From the NCBI GenBank assembly GCA_963773605.1, contig CAVZBT010000007.1:124001-188000 (forward strand): DNA of 64,000 nucleotides, given 5' to 3'. Below, piece after piece: positions 37,792 through 45,373 of this stretch; position 1 is the first letter of the stretch; the number at the start of each line of letters is the position of its first letter. Made by a program: the position numbers and the translations under genes. A model generated the notes under the pieces. That model saw nothing but the letters and a program-made list of their open reading frames with translations, was not told the DNA's origin and made no database searches. Source of the stretch: CAVZBT01 sp963773605 (GTDB lineage: Bacteria > Acidobacteriota > UBA6911).

Positions 37792-38653
37792 ATGGGAGCC
37801 TTCAGTATCCTCAACAACATTGCAGCGCTCAACGCCCAGAATCAGCTTTCGGTCAACAACAACAACCTGAGCCGCACCTTCCTGCGCCTCTCCTCCGGCA
37901 AGAGGATCAACTCGGGGGCCGACGACGCGGCCGGCCTGCAGATCGCCGACAGCCTCCGCGCCAACGTGCGGGCGCTCGATCAGGCGGTGCGCAACGCCAT
38001 GGATGGCATCAGCGTGGCCCAGATTGCGGACGGTGCGCTGGAAGAGATCTCGAACATCCTGACCCGGGCCGTCACGCTGGCCGAGGAATCCGCCACGGAA
38101 ACGACCGATGCGGTCGGACGCGCATCGCTCGACACGGAATACAAGCTGATCCAGGCGGAGATCGCCAGGATCGTCACCCAGACGAATTTCAATGGCGTGC
38201 AACTCTTCACGCAGACAGGCCTGAACGGGTCGGTCAGCATTTTCGTGGGCGACACCACGAGCTCCAGTTCGATCTCGGTGACGGTGCGCATGATCACCAC
38301 TTCCGGCGACACGGTCACCGATCTCGGGGGGCAGGACCTGTCGACCGTGAACCTCACCACCGCCGCTGGAGCAGCGAACGCCCTGGGGGCCATCAAAAAC
38401 GCGCTGTCGGTCATTTCCGGGCAACCGGGCGGAAGTCGGCGCGGGCATCAATCGCCTGCAGGCGGCCATGGCGGTTCTGCAGAATCAGTCCCAGAACACG
38501 CAGGCCGCGGAATCGACGATCCGCGACGCCAACGTGGCACAGGAAGTCTCGAACCTGACGAAATACCAGATCCTCGCACAGTCGGGGCTCGCCGCCCTGG
38601 CTCAGGCCAATGCCAACAGCCAGATCGTACTCACGCTGTTGCGCAACCAGTAA
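37792..38653 (+). CDS. Flagellin 1, one frame break
   Basis: About 286 residues, read across an apparent one-base insertion near 38425. The conserved D0/D1 ends are present: FSILNNIAALNAQNQL, LSRTFLRLSSGKRINSGADD and AAGLQIADSLRANVRALDQA at the N-terminus; STIRDANVAQEVSNLTKYQI and LAQSGLAALAQANANSQIVL at the C-terminus. The variable middle is short (about 60 residues, Ser/Thr-rich: TTSSSSISVTVRMITTSGDT), giving many possible O-glycosylation sites. It polymerises into the filament after type III export and is about 60-70 percent like the next gene by eye. Control elements: sigma-28-like promoter at 37646 and paired leader hairpins. Confidence 0.93.
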
Positions 38654-38690
38654 GACCACCTCACTCCAACCTGGAAGTGGCGGGAATCAA

Positions 38691-38726
38691 GGGCGGGGCT
38701 TTCTGAAAGGGGGGGCTCCGCCTTTC
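38691..38726 (+). terminator. Candidate intrinsic terminator after flagellin 1
   Basis: GGCGGGGC (38692-38699) can pair with GCTCCGCC (38715-38722), with one G-U pair, followed by TTT. It lies 40 bases after the stop. The T-run is short, so efficiency is uncertain. The rest of 38654-39026 holds the flagellin 2 promoter and leader. Confidence 0.45.
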
Positions 38727-38859
38727 CCTCCCGACCGCGCCTGCCGCAAGTAACGTCACCCCGCCGCCGCATGCCTCCGCGCAGAGTGGATCAGGAGCGC
38801 CGCGCCCACCCCGCAGCCGGAGCGGTTCCCCGCTCAGTGTCACACCCGCATTTTTCCGC

Positions 38860-38887
38860 TAATCTCCGGCATCCTCCCGGCCGATAA
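38860..38887 (+). promoter_or_regulatory. Sigma-28-like promoter of flagellin 2
   Basis: TAAT (38860-38863), 16 bases, then a perfect GCCGATAA (38880-38887), the FliA -10 consensus. The ATG is 139 bases further on. Confidence 0.6.
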
Positions 38888-38939
38888 CAGTCCGCGAACA
38901 ACACAATTTGACTCGACCGATAGCGTTTGGGCGCTGCTC

Positions 38940-38967
38940 GCGGAAGACCTCCAAGGAGGCAGTCCGC
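38940..38967 (+). promoter_or_regulatory. Upstream leader hairpin of flagellin 2
   Basis: The outer stem GCGGA/TCCGC encloses CCTCC-AA-GGAGG. Its GGA lies 58 bases before the GGA of the Shine-Dalgarno hairpin. Here the GGA can be paired in the inner stem, so it is a weaker CsrA-site candidate than its flagellin 1 counterpart. Confidence 0.35.
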
Positions 38968-39003
38968 AGATCTGGCTCCGATGCTATCGCTGTCCCATAC
39001 TCT

Positions 39004-39023
39004 CGAATTCAAGGAGGAATTCG
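39004..39023 (+). promoter_or_regulatory. Shine-Dalgarno hairpin of flagellin 2, CsrA-site candidate
   Basis: A 7-bp stem CGAATTC/GAATTCG with hexaloop AAGGAG, the same element as before flagellin 1 but one pair longer. It ends three bases before the ATG at 39027. Confidence 0.7.
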
Positions 39024-39026
39024 CTC

Positions 39027-39891
39027 ATGGGTTCATTCAGCATTCTCAACAACATCGCAGGCCTTAGCGCACAGAATCAACTCAACCTCAACAACATCAA
39101 CCTGGCTCGCACCTTCCAGCGCCTGTCTTCGGGGAAACGGATCAATTCCGGCGCGGACGACGCCGCGGGCCTGCAGATCGCCGACAGCCTGCGCGCCAAT
39201 ATTCGAGCGCTCGACCAGGCGGTACGCAACGCCAACGATGGGATCAGCGTCGCCCAGATCGCCGATGGCGCCCTGCAGGAAATCACCAATCTCCTGACCC
39301 GTGCCGTTACCCTCGCGGAAGAGGCGGCGACCGAGACGACGGACGCCACGGGCCGGACCTCGCTGAACAACGAGTTCAGCCAGATCGAAGCGGAAATCGC
39401 ACGCATCGCGTCCCAGACCAGCTTCAACGGCGTCGCCTTGTTTACGGCCAGCGGCGTCAATGGTTCGTTGAGCGTCTTCGTCGGCGACACCGCCAGCGCC
39501 AGCTCGATCTCCGTCTCGATCACCACCATCACAGCGAACTCCACCGCCGGGACGGTCACCTCCCTCGGCGGCCAGAGACCTGACTTCGATCGACCTGACC
39601 ACCCAGTCGGGTGCGGCTACCGCACTGACGACCATCAAGGCTGCCGTTTCGGGCGTATCCAACAGCCGCGCCGGCATCGGCGCCGGGATCAACCGTCTGC
39701 AGACGGCCGTCGCCGTGCTGCAGGCCCAGTCCCAGAACACCCAGGCCGCGGAATCGACCATCCGCGACGCCAACATCGCCGAAGAGGTGGCGAACCTGAC
39801 CAAGTATCAGATTCTGGCCCAATCCGGTATTGCCGCCCTGGCGCAGGCCAACGGTAACAGCCAGATCGTCCTCGATCTCTTACAGAGGTAA
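39027..39891 (+). CDS. Flagellin 2, one frame break
   Basis: About 287 residues, read across an extra base near 39572 (GGCCAGAGACC should give Gly-Gln-Asp-Leu). The N-terminus has FSILNNIAGLSAQNQLNLNN and LARTFQRLSSGKRINSGADD. The C-terminus has STIRDANIAEEVANLTKYQI and LAQSGIAALAQANGNSQIVL. The middle is short and Ser/Thr-rich (DTASASSISVSITTITANST). It is a close paralogue of flagellin 1 with the same leader hairpin, so co-regulation is expected. The two may form distinct filament zones, as in other multi-flagellin bacteria (inference). Confidence 0.93.
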
Positions 39892-39897
39892 CCTGAT

Positions 39898-39917
39898 GGA
39901 CCGGCCCCGGCCGGTCC
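39898..39917 (+). terminator. Perfect palindrome after flagellin 2
   Basis: GGACCGGCC-CC-GGCCGGTCC, seven bases after the stop. A very stable hairpin, but with no T-run. It may block 3' exonucleases or act as a factor-dependent end. The rest of 39892-40236 contains a GCCGATAA box (40095-40102) and a T8 run (40056-40063), but no gene. Confidence 0.4.
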
Positions 39918-40094
39918 CGTCGTGGCGAGCTTGGAGCGCGGGTTCTTTGGAAAGGGGAGCCCGCCTCCCGGCCACGAACACCTCCCCCCGCAACCCGCAC
40001 CGTCGCCTGTTTTCCCTCCCGCCCACGACCTCCAGGATACCTCCGATCGCCCTCGTTTTTTTTGGATTTTCAGGCTCAGCCGCCGTCCACAAAT

Positions 40095-40102
40095 GCCGAT
40101 AA
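40095..40102 (+). promoter_or_regulatory. GCCGATAA box, possible sigma-28 -10 element for fliD
   Basis: A perfect FliA -10 octamer 135 bases before fliD. The matching -35 position (about 40075-40079) is not TAAA-like, so it is only a candidate. A fliD-fliS-fliT promoter is expected here. Confidence 0.35.
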
Positions 40103-40236
40103 GCACAGTGTTGCAGGCTTGCGGTGGGCTACTGCCGGATCGAGGGCAACGTCCACGGCAAACATGCTCTCCTGAGCACGTGACCTCCTGACGATGCGTC
40201 TGTGATCGGGGTCCTGGAGCAAAGCGAGGCAGCGGG

Positions 40237-42217
40237 ATGTCATCGATAAATCTTCTCAGCGGCGGGTTGGATGTCCAGGGGACGGTCGAAAAGCTCATTT
40301 ATGTCGAGAGCGAGCCCATACGACGCCTCGAGACCCAGACCAAGACCCTCACCAGCAAGGTCTCGGCCTACCAGGCGCTCAACACGAAGCTCTCCGCCCT
40401 ACTGGATCAAGTCAACGAGATGCTTTTTCAGGGTGAAACCGCTTCGCTTTCGCCCATCTCCTCGTTCGAGGACAGGCTCGCGCACAGCATCTTCGGCGCA
40501 CGCCAGGTGAGCTCCTCCGATGCCGACACCGTTAGCGCAACCGCCTCGAAGGGGATGTCGACCGGGACGTTCGCGCTCACCGTAACCGAGTTGGCACAGG
40601 CCCGGACGGTCGCGGGCGACAACTTCGCGGACACGGTCACCACCAGGACCGGCACCGGGACCCTCGTTCTGCAGGTCGGCACCGATGATCCCGTTTCAAT
40701 CACGATCGACTCGACCAACAACACGCTCGAAGGTGTCCGCCGCGCCATCAACGCAGCGAATGCCGGGGTCACCGCCACGATTGTGAACGACGGAAGCGCC
40801 ACGCCCTACCGACTGACGATCACGGCCAACGAGACAGGGACAGCCCATTCCTTCAACGTTACCGACAATCTGACCGGAGGCCAGGTTTTGAATCTGACCG
40901 AGAAAATGGCGGCCAACGATGCCGAGTTCACTGTCAACGGCATCAACATCACCAAGAGTTCCAACAGCGTCTCCGATGTTGTGGAAGGGGTGACGTTCGC
41001 GCTCAAGAACATGACCGCAGCTCCAGTCATGCTCACCGTGCAAAAGGACTACGACGCCATCGTCTCGGCTGTCCAGGAACTGGCGACTGCCTTCAACGAG
41101 GTGAACACGTTTGCCAACGCGCAGTTCAAGTACAACCAGGCGACGAAATCAGCCGGAGTCCTCTCGGGCGACGCCACACTCCGAAGCACCCAGACGAGAA
41201 TACGCGACATTCTGGCGCAATCGGTCGGCAACGCCTTTACGCCCTACCGGACGGTCAGCCAGATTGGGATCTCCTTCAACAACGACGGCAGCATCACCGT
41301 GGACGAAACCAAGTTGCGCAAGGCGGTGACCGCCAACGCGACACAGGTCGCCGCGCTTCTGCTCGGTGACGGGACTGCAGGGACGGCGGAGAGTTTCACG
41401 GCGACCGATGCGCGCGTCAGCTATGGCGGGAAAACCGCTGCCACGCAGACGGGGGACTACGACGTGACGGTCAGCGCCCTTGCCGCCCAGGCAAGGGTCA
41501 CAGGCGCCGATATCGTCACGGCACTGGCACAGAACGAGCAGCTGACGATTCGCCATGGCAGCACTGTGACGCTGATCGATTTGTTGTTCGGCGATTCGCT
41601 CACGACGGTTCTGGCCAAGATCAATGAAGCCCTTGCCGCCGGCGGCGGCGCCGCAACCGCTTCCGACGACGGCACCGGCAGGATCCAGATTACGACATCG
41701 GGCGCGGGCAGCGGGGAGAGCATCTCGGTCGAATCGAACCTGGACGCCACCGGATCCAGCGGCTTCGGCACTACGGCGGCGACTGCGGCCGGCGCAGACA
41801 TCGAAGGGACCATTAACGGGCACGCTGCTACCGGCAGCGGACTGGTGCTGACGGGCGCAGCCGGGCAACCGGAAGAAGGCCTGAGCGTCCGCATCGAGCA
41901 GGAAGCCACGGGCGCGTATGGCTCCGTCAGTTTCACTCGGGCCGTCTCCGGGCTCGGAAGGCGCCAGCGTCCTGGTGAACCTGCGCACGGCTCTGAAGAG
42001 TATCACCGACCCCCTGTCTGGCCCCATTCAGAGGGCCACGGATGCGCTCAACCAGACCATCAAATCCATCGCCGGCCGTATCGAGGATTACGAAGAGCGC
42101 CTGGACGTAAGGCGCGAACTGCTCACCGAGGAGTACGCCCGGGCCGATCAGGCACTGCGGTTGATGACCGTCACCCAGTCGGCCTTGTCCAATCAGATCA
42201 ACTCGCTGTCCAGCTGA
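40237..42217 (+). CDS. fliD: Flagellar cap / hook-associated protein 2, one frame break
   Basis: About 660 residues, read across a frame change near 41953. The N-terminal FliD domain (INLLSGGLDVQGTVEKLIYV, YQALNTKLSALLDQVNEMLF) and the C-terminal domain (SITDPLSGPIQRATDALNQT, IEDYEERLDVRRELLTEEYA, LMTVTQSALSNQINSLSS) are intact. The protein is longer than most (about 450-550). The surplus lies in the middle (about 385-580), where a second Ala/Gly/Thr-rich module follows the normal IGISFNNDGSITVDETKLRK segment. It caps the filament and guides flagellin assembly. It is followed by fliS and a FliT-like gene. Confidence 0.92.
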
Positions 42218-42247
42218 CACTCACGCATTGAACCAGAGGAGCCGTTG

Positions 42248-42712
42248 ATGATAGGCAGCCAGCCCCCTGCGAGCCGATACCGGGAAGTGGCGGTGAAGAC
42301 CGCAAATCCCCTCCAGCTCGTGGTCATGCTGTATGACGGAGCGATACAGGCACTCAAGGAAGCACAGGACCACCTCGCGAGAAGAGACATCCCCAAGCGC
42401 GCACGATGCATCAACCGTGCGGTCGCCATTCTGTCGGAGCTGCAGGCGTCCCTGAACTTCAGCAACGGCGGGGCCATCGCCCACTCGCTCGACAGGCTCT
42501 ATACCTACATGAAGCAGCAGATCTTCACGGGGAACCTCGAGATGAACGGCGAACCGCTGGCGGAAGTGGTCACACTGCTCGAGAACCTCCGGTCTGCATG
42601 GGGCGAAATCGCGGGTCAGGCGCAGCCTCAACCGACCACGACCGACCCGGGCATGCTCAACGACGGAACCACCGGCTCGTTCCAACTGGCGGGGCTCAAC
42701 ATCTCCGGGTAA
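42248..42712 (+). CDS. fliS: Flagellin export chaperone FliS
   Basis: 154 residues from the ATG at 42248, with GAGGAG upstream. It is a helical bundle with the FliS core RYREVAVKTANPLQLVVMLY (beginning near residue 10) and DGAIQALKEAQDHLARRDI, then LYTYMKQQIFTGNLEMNGEP. A 25-residue Pro/Thr-rich tail follows. FliS binds the C-terminal D0 helix of flagellin in the cytoplasm and stops premature polymerisation. In CsrA-FliW systems it also modulates free flagellin and hence FliW. It sits 30 bases after fliD. Confidence 0.92.
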   Translation: MIGSQPPASRYREVAVKTANPLQLVVMLYDGAIQALKEAQDHLARRDIPKRARCINRAVAILSELQASLNFSNGGAIAHSLDRLYTYMKQQIFTGNLEMNGEPLAEVVTLLENLRSAWGEIAGQAQPQPTTTDPGMLNDGTTGSFQLAGLNISG

Positions 42713-42715
42713 TCC

Positions 42716-43144
42716 ATGCAGTTACTCTCCGAATTGCAGTGCATCGACGAACTCTACCAGGCTCTGCACCACGAATTCCCGCGGCGGCCGGTCACCACCG
42801 ATGCCGACGACGCCGCCCTGGTGGAGACGGTGCTGCGCAACGAAAACTTGCTCAGCCGCGTTGGACTGCTGAATGAACGCGTGGCTCGCGCCGCCGGCGC
42901 GTGGAAGGACTTCAGAGAACGAGCGGACGCACCGACGCGGGCGCAGGTCGAATCGCTCATCCGGGCGGTCCGTGCGCATGCGGAAGACCTCCAGCGCGCC
43001 TGCGCGCAATACGGCCGCAGGCTCGAATCGCGTCTCGACCGGCTGGGGCGCGAACGGCGGCGGCTGCAGACCGGCCTCCGTTATCTGGACAGCGTAAAGC
43101 CGGCCCGAACCAACTACCCAAAATTCGTGGACTCGGTGGGCTGA
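42716..43144 (+). CDS. FliT-like flagellar chaperone candidate
   Basis: 142 residues, nearly all helical, with heptad-like charged stretches (LVETVLRNENLLSRVGLLNE, RLESRLDRLGRERRRLQTGL). It begins three bases after the fliS stop. Size, helicity and position (fliD-fliS-here) match FliT, the FliD chaperone. Sequence alone does not prove it, because FlgN/FliT-type proteins diverge quickly, and the separate FlgN at 46850 makes the FliT assignment the more likely. The last residues (ARTNYPKFVDSVG) lie beyond the helical part. Confidence 0.6.
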   Translation: MQLLSELQCIDELYQALHHEFPRRPVTTDADDAALVETVLRNENLLSRVGLLNERVARAAGAWKDFRERADAPTRAQVESLIRAVRAHAEDLQRACAQYGRRLESRLDRLGRERRRLQTGLRYLDSVKPARTNYPKFVDSVG

Positions 43145-43350
43145 CCCGACGCAGGCATGCCTCGTGGACTCAGAACGGGGGGCCGACCGCAACGCCGAGA
43201 TCTGGCGTGGTTCCCTCGGAAACTCCGGATTTCAAGGACTACGAGGTGAGTCGGACACGGCCTTGCAGAACCGTCCCGAACTCGAGCAGCTTGCCATCAA
43301 GAAGGAGATGGCCGACATCACCTCGTCCATGGGGGTCGCCGGGCCTCAGA
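43145..43350. other. Gene-free junction, possible coding remnant
   Basis: The left part of the 470-bp interval between the converging fliT-like and csrA genes. One frame (about 43262-43320) reads NRPELEQLAIKKEMADITSS, which looks protein-like, but no start, stop or family fits. I see no other gene. Confidence 0.35.
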
Positions 43351-43550
43351 GACAGCGGTGCCGAGGCACCGCACTCCACACTCTGGAGTGCGGCGGCTGG
43401 ACGCCGCTTTGGGGTCGGCGGCTGGCCGACCGACCGTGCGGAGGCACCGCCTCCATCTCTGATGCGACGGCGGAGCCGCGGACCGCATGGTCCAAACGCG
43501 TGGAGCCGCAGGGTCGGCGGCTGGGGGGTCGGCGCCTGGGCGCCGACCTT
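43351..43550 (+). repeat. Compound palindromic repeat, copy C, at the fliT/csrA junction
   Basis: A chain of imperfect palindromes: GGTGCCGAGGCACC (43357-43370); CACTCCACACTCTGGAGTG; the shared core GGAGTGCGGCGGCTGGACGC plus CGCTTTGGGGTCGG (43384-43417); GGTCGGCGGCTGGCCGACC; GGCGGAGCCGCGG; and GGTCGGCGCCTGGGCGCCGA. The core and the GCGCC-module also occur at 5135-5184 and inverted at 5609-5670. No transposase is nearby. Confidence 0.7.
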
Positions 43551-43614
43551 GCGGAGCCCGTCCAGACCATAGAGGCGGTTGCCGGAGTCCCGAGCTGACC
43601 TATGGCGGAAGCGA

Positions 43615-43839
43615 TCAGCCCAGGAGTTTCTTGAGGATGTCCGGTCTCGGGATTTGTGACTGCGACGCGGCGAGGTTCTCCCGTTTGATCGCTTCGAAGA
43701 CCTCGTTCCGGTGGACGGAGATGTGCGAAGGGGCCGCAATACCTACTTTGACGCTGCCGGCGCTGACGGCGAGGATGGTCACCTCGATCTCGTTGCCGAT
43801 GACCAGGCTCTCTCCCTTTTTGCGCGTAAAAACCAGCAT
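43615..43839 (-). CDS. csrA: Carbon storage regulator CsrA
   Basis: 74 residues: MLVFTRKKGESLVIGNEIEV, then ILAVSAGSVKVGIAAPSHIS and VHRNEVFEAI with the RNA-contacting Arg44. A 20-residue tail extends beyond the minimal 55-60. The dimer binds GGA in hairpin loops and represses translation; in the flagellar setting its target is flagellin mRNA. It follows fliW by 48 bases, the same fliW-csrA order as in Bacillus, and both flagellin leaders carry matching hairpins (37771, 39004). Confidence 0.95.
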   Translation of the reverse strand: MLVFTRKKGESLVIGNEIEVTILAVSAGSVKVGIAAPSHISVHRNEVFEAIKRENLAASQSQIPRPDILKKLLG

Positions 43840-43887
43840 GCCACTCTCTGTCTCGAGGGTCCGGAAACAACCCGGGGCAGCCGCGGG

Positions 43888-44358
43888 TTAGTGCTCGGGC
43901 GACTCGCCTTTGCTGGATCGGCCGAACAACGGGTGCCTCACCGAATAGCTGCTCTGGTGGAGCACTACTTGTTTTCCCAGACGTTTCCTGTGGTTGATAA
44001 CGATGGGGGCCATGAGGTTCAGCGTCGCGTCCTCCGGCTTCTCCGGCACCGTCGCCACCGCATAGACGGACACGTCCTCCGTTTCCCTGCCCTGGATTTC
44101 CCGCATGTCGGATTCGCCCAGCTGAAACTTGTAGCCGGCATCGACCAGGAAAGGGTTCACCACGAGCAGGGCGATCGGTGGTTCGTCCAGCGCCTGCAGG
44201 TATTGAAACGGTTTCAGCTCATCCATCTCGAGCATCGTAAACCGGCGAACGGTTGGGAAACCCGGGAGGCCCTCCTTGAACGAGATCACCTTGTCCTGAG
44301 GCACCTCGAGCATCCCGAAATTCAGCGTGTTCACGACCAGCATCTGGGGTTCAGTCAT
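43888..44358 (-). CDS. fliW: Flagellar assembly factor FliW, CsrA antagonist
   Basis: 156 residues from the ATG at 44358 (an ATG at 44343 is possible). It has the FliW signature VISFKEGLPGFPTVRRFTML, then FQYLQALDEPPIALLVVNPF and ATLNLMAPIVINHRKRLGKQ. FliW binds either CsrA or flagellin. When flagellin is exported, FliW is freed and inhibits CsrA, allowing flagellin synthesis. It is upstream of csrA and separated from flgL by a terminator-like hairpin. Confidence 0.93.
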   Translation of the reverse strand: MTEPQMLVVNTLNFGMLEVPQDKVISFKEGLPGFPTVRRFTMLEMDELKPFQYLQALDEPPIALLVVNPFLVDAGYKFQLGESDMREIQGRETEDVSVYAVATVPEKPEDATLNLMAPIVINHRKRLGKQVVLHQSSYSVRHPLFGRSSKGESPEH

Positions 44359-44443
44359 CCTGCAAACCCTGGCCCGCACTCTGCGGCGGGAATTCGCGTC
44401 ATTGTACTCTTTCGGTGTCGGACGGGTTAACGCAAAATCTCAG

Positions 44444-44464
44444 CAACCCCCACCGGGGCGGTTG
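44444..44464 (-). terminator. Terminator-like hairpin between flgL and fliW
   Basis: CAACC...GGTTG with an inner CCC/GGG pairing and one bulge. On the minus transcript it is followed within six bases by TTTT. It could separate flgM-flgL from fliW-csrA transcription or merely attenuate it. Confidence 0.4.
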
Positions 44465-44493
44465 CGTTTCCCCGAAGGGGGGTACTGGCCACG

Positions 44494-45369
44494 CTATCCC
44501 AGAAAGTCGAAGAGATTATACTGCTGCACGCTCGCCTGTGCGGTCAGGGAGGCTTTGAGGGCCGATTGGATCTGGTTCAGCTCGGTGATGGCCTTCGCCA
44601 TGTCCGCGTCTTCGATGTTCCCGCGGCGTGTCTCTATATTGAGCTGCTGAGTTTCGTGATCGATCGTGACATCCTCGAGCCTCCGCAGATCCACGCCTAG
44701 CTGGACGCGGGCCTTGGTGATCTCCGCCAGCGCCGGCGCCATATCGGAGAGTGCCCCCTGAATGGCCGATGAGTTCCCGGAGTTGATGGCCTGGAGCAGG
44801 GCATCGATTTTTTCGAACAGGGGCAGGAAAATGGCGGACCCGGGGATGTTTGCGTTCACCTCCAGCGATTCCCCGATCTCGATCCGGTTCACGTCCGCAT
44901 TGCCCTGGTACGCCAGGGCGCCATTCGACATGGTGAACGCGGCGTCCTTCACGTCGGAACCGGCGAAAATCCAACGGCCTCTCGTCTGCGTGTTGGCCAA
45001 TGACAGCAACTCGTCGCGCAGCAGGCCGATCTCGGTCGCGAGGCTGGCGCGCCCGGCCGCGTCCGTGGTCCCCGAAGCGGCCGCGCTCCCACGGGTAAAA
45101 ATCGTGGTGACCAGATTGTAGGCACTGCTCAGTGCCGAATCGGCGACGTTCAGAAAAAAGGTGCTGCTGTCGATATTGGTCTTGTATTGGTCGATGTCCG
45201 CCAGCTGCGCCTTGAGCAGCACCAGCTCGGCGCTGCCCGAAGGGGAGTCCTGCAGCCGGGTCAGCTTCTTGCCCGAGGAGACCTGGCGGCTGGCGGTTTC
45301 GAGCGCCTCATTCAGGTTCCCGGCACTCGACAGGAAATTGCGGTAGGCAATCGCTTGAGTGATTCTCAT
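44494..45369 (-). CDS. flgL: Hook-filament junction protein FlgL
   Basis: 291 residues from the ATG at 45369, four bases after the flgK stop. The flagellin-like N-terminus MRITQAIAYRNFLSSAGNLN continues RQVSSGKKLTRLQDSPSGSA. The middle contains RGRWIFAGSDVKDAAFTM, and the flagellin-like C-terminus is MAKAITELNQIQSALKASLT then AQASVQQYNLFDFLG. It forms the second junction layer between hook and filament. Confidence 0.94.
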   Translation of the reverse strand: MRITQAIAYRNFLSSAGNLNEALETASRQVSSGKKLTRLQDSPSGSAELVLLKAQLADIDQYKTNIDSSTFFLNVADSALSSAYNLVTTIFTRGSAAASGTTDAAGRASLATEIGLLRDELLSLANTQTRGRWIFAGSDVKDAAFTMSNGALAYQGNADVNRIEIGESLEVNANIPGSAIFLPLFEKIDALLQAINSGNSSAIQGALSDMAPALAEITKARVQLGVDLRRLEDVTIDHETQQLNIETRRGNIEDADMAKAITELNQIQSALKASLTAQASVQQYNLFDFLG

Positions 45370-45373
45370 GTCA

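Noticed and set aside
40056..40063. T8 run after flagellin 2 as an intrinsic terminator
   Set aside because: No convincing stem directly precedes the run. The stable palindrome at 39898 is 140 bases away.
43164..43598. 144-codon frame through the compound repeat near csrA
   Set aside because: Most of it is translation of the palindromic repeat (ECGGWTPL-type peptide); only a short stretch before the repeat looks protein-like.
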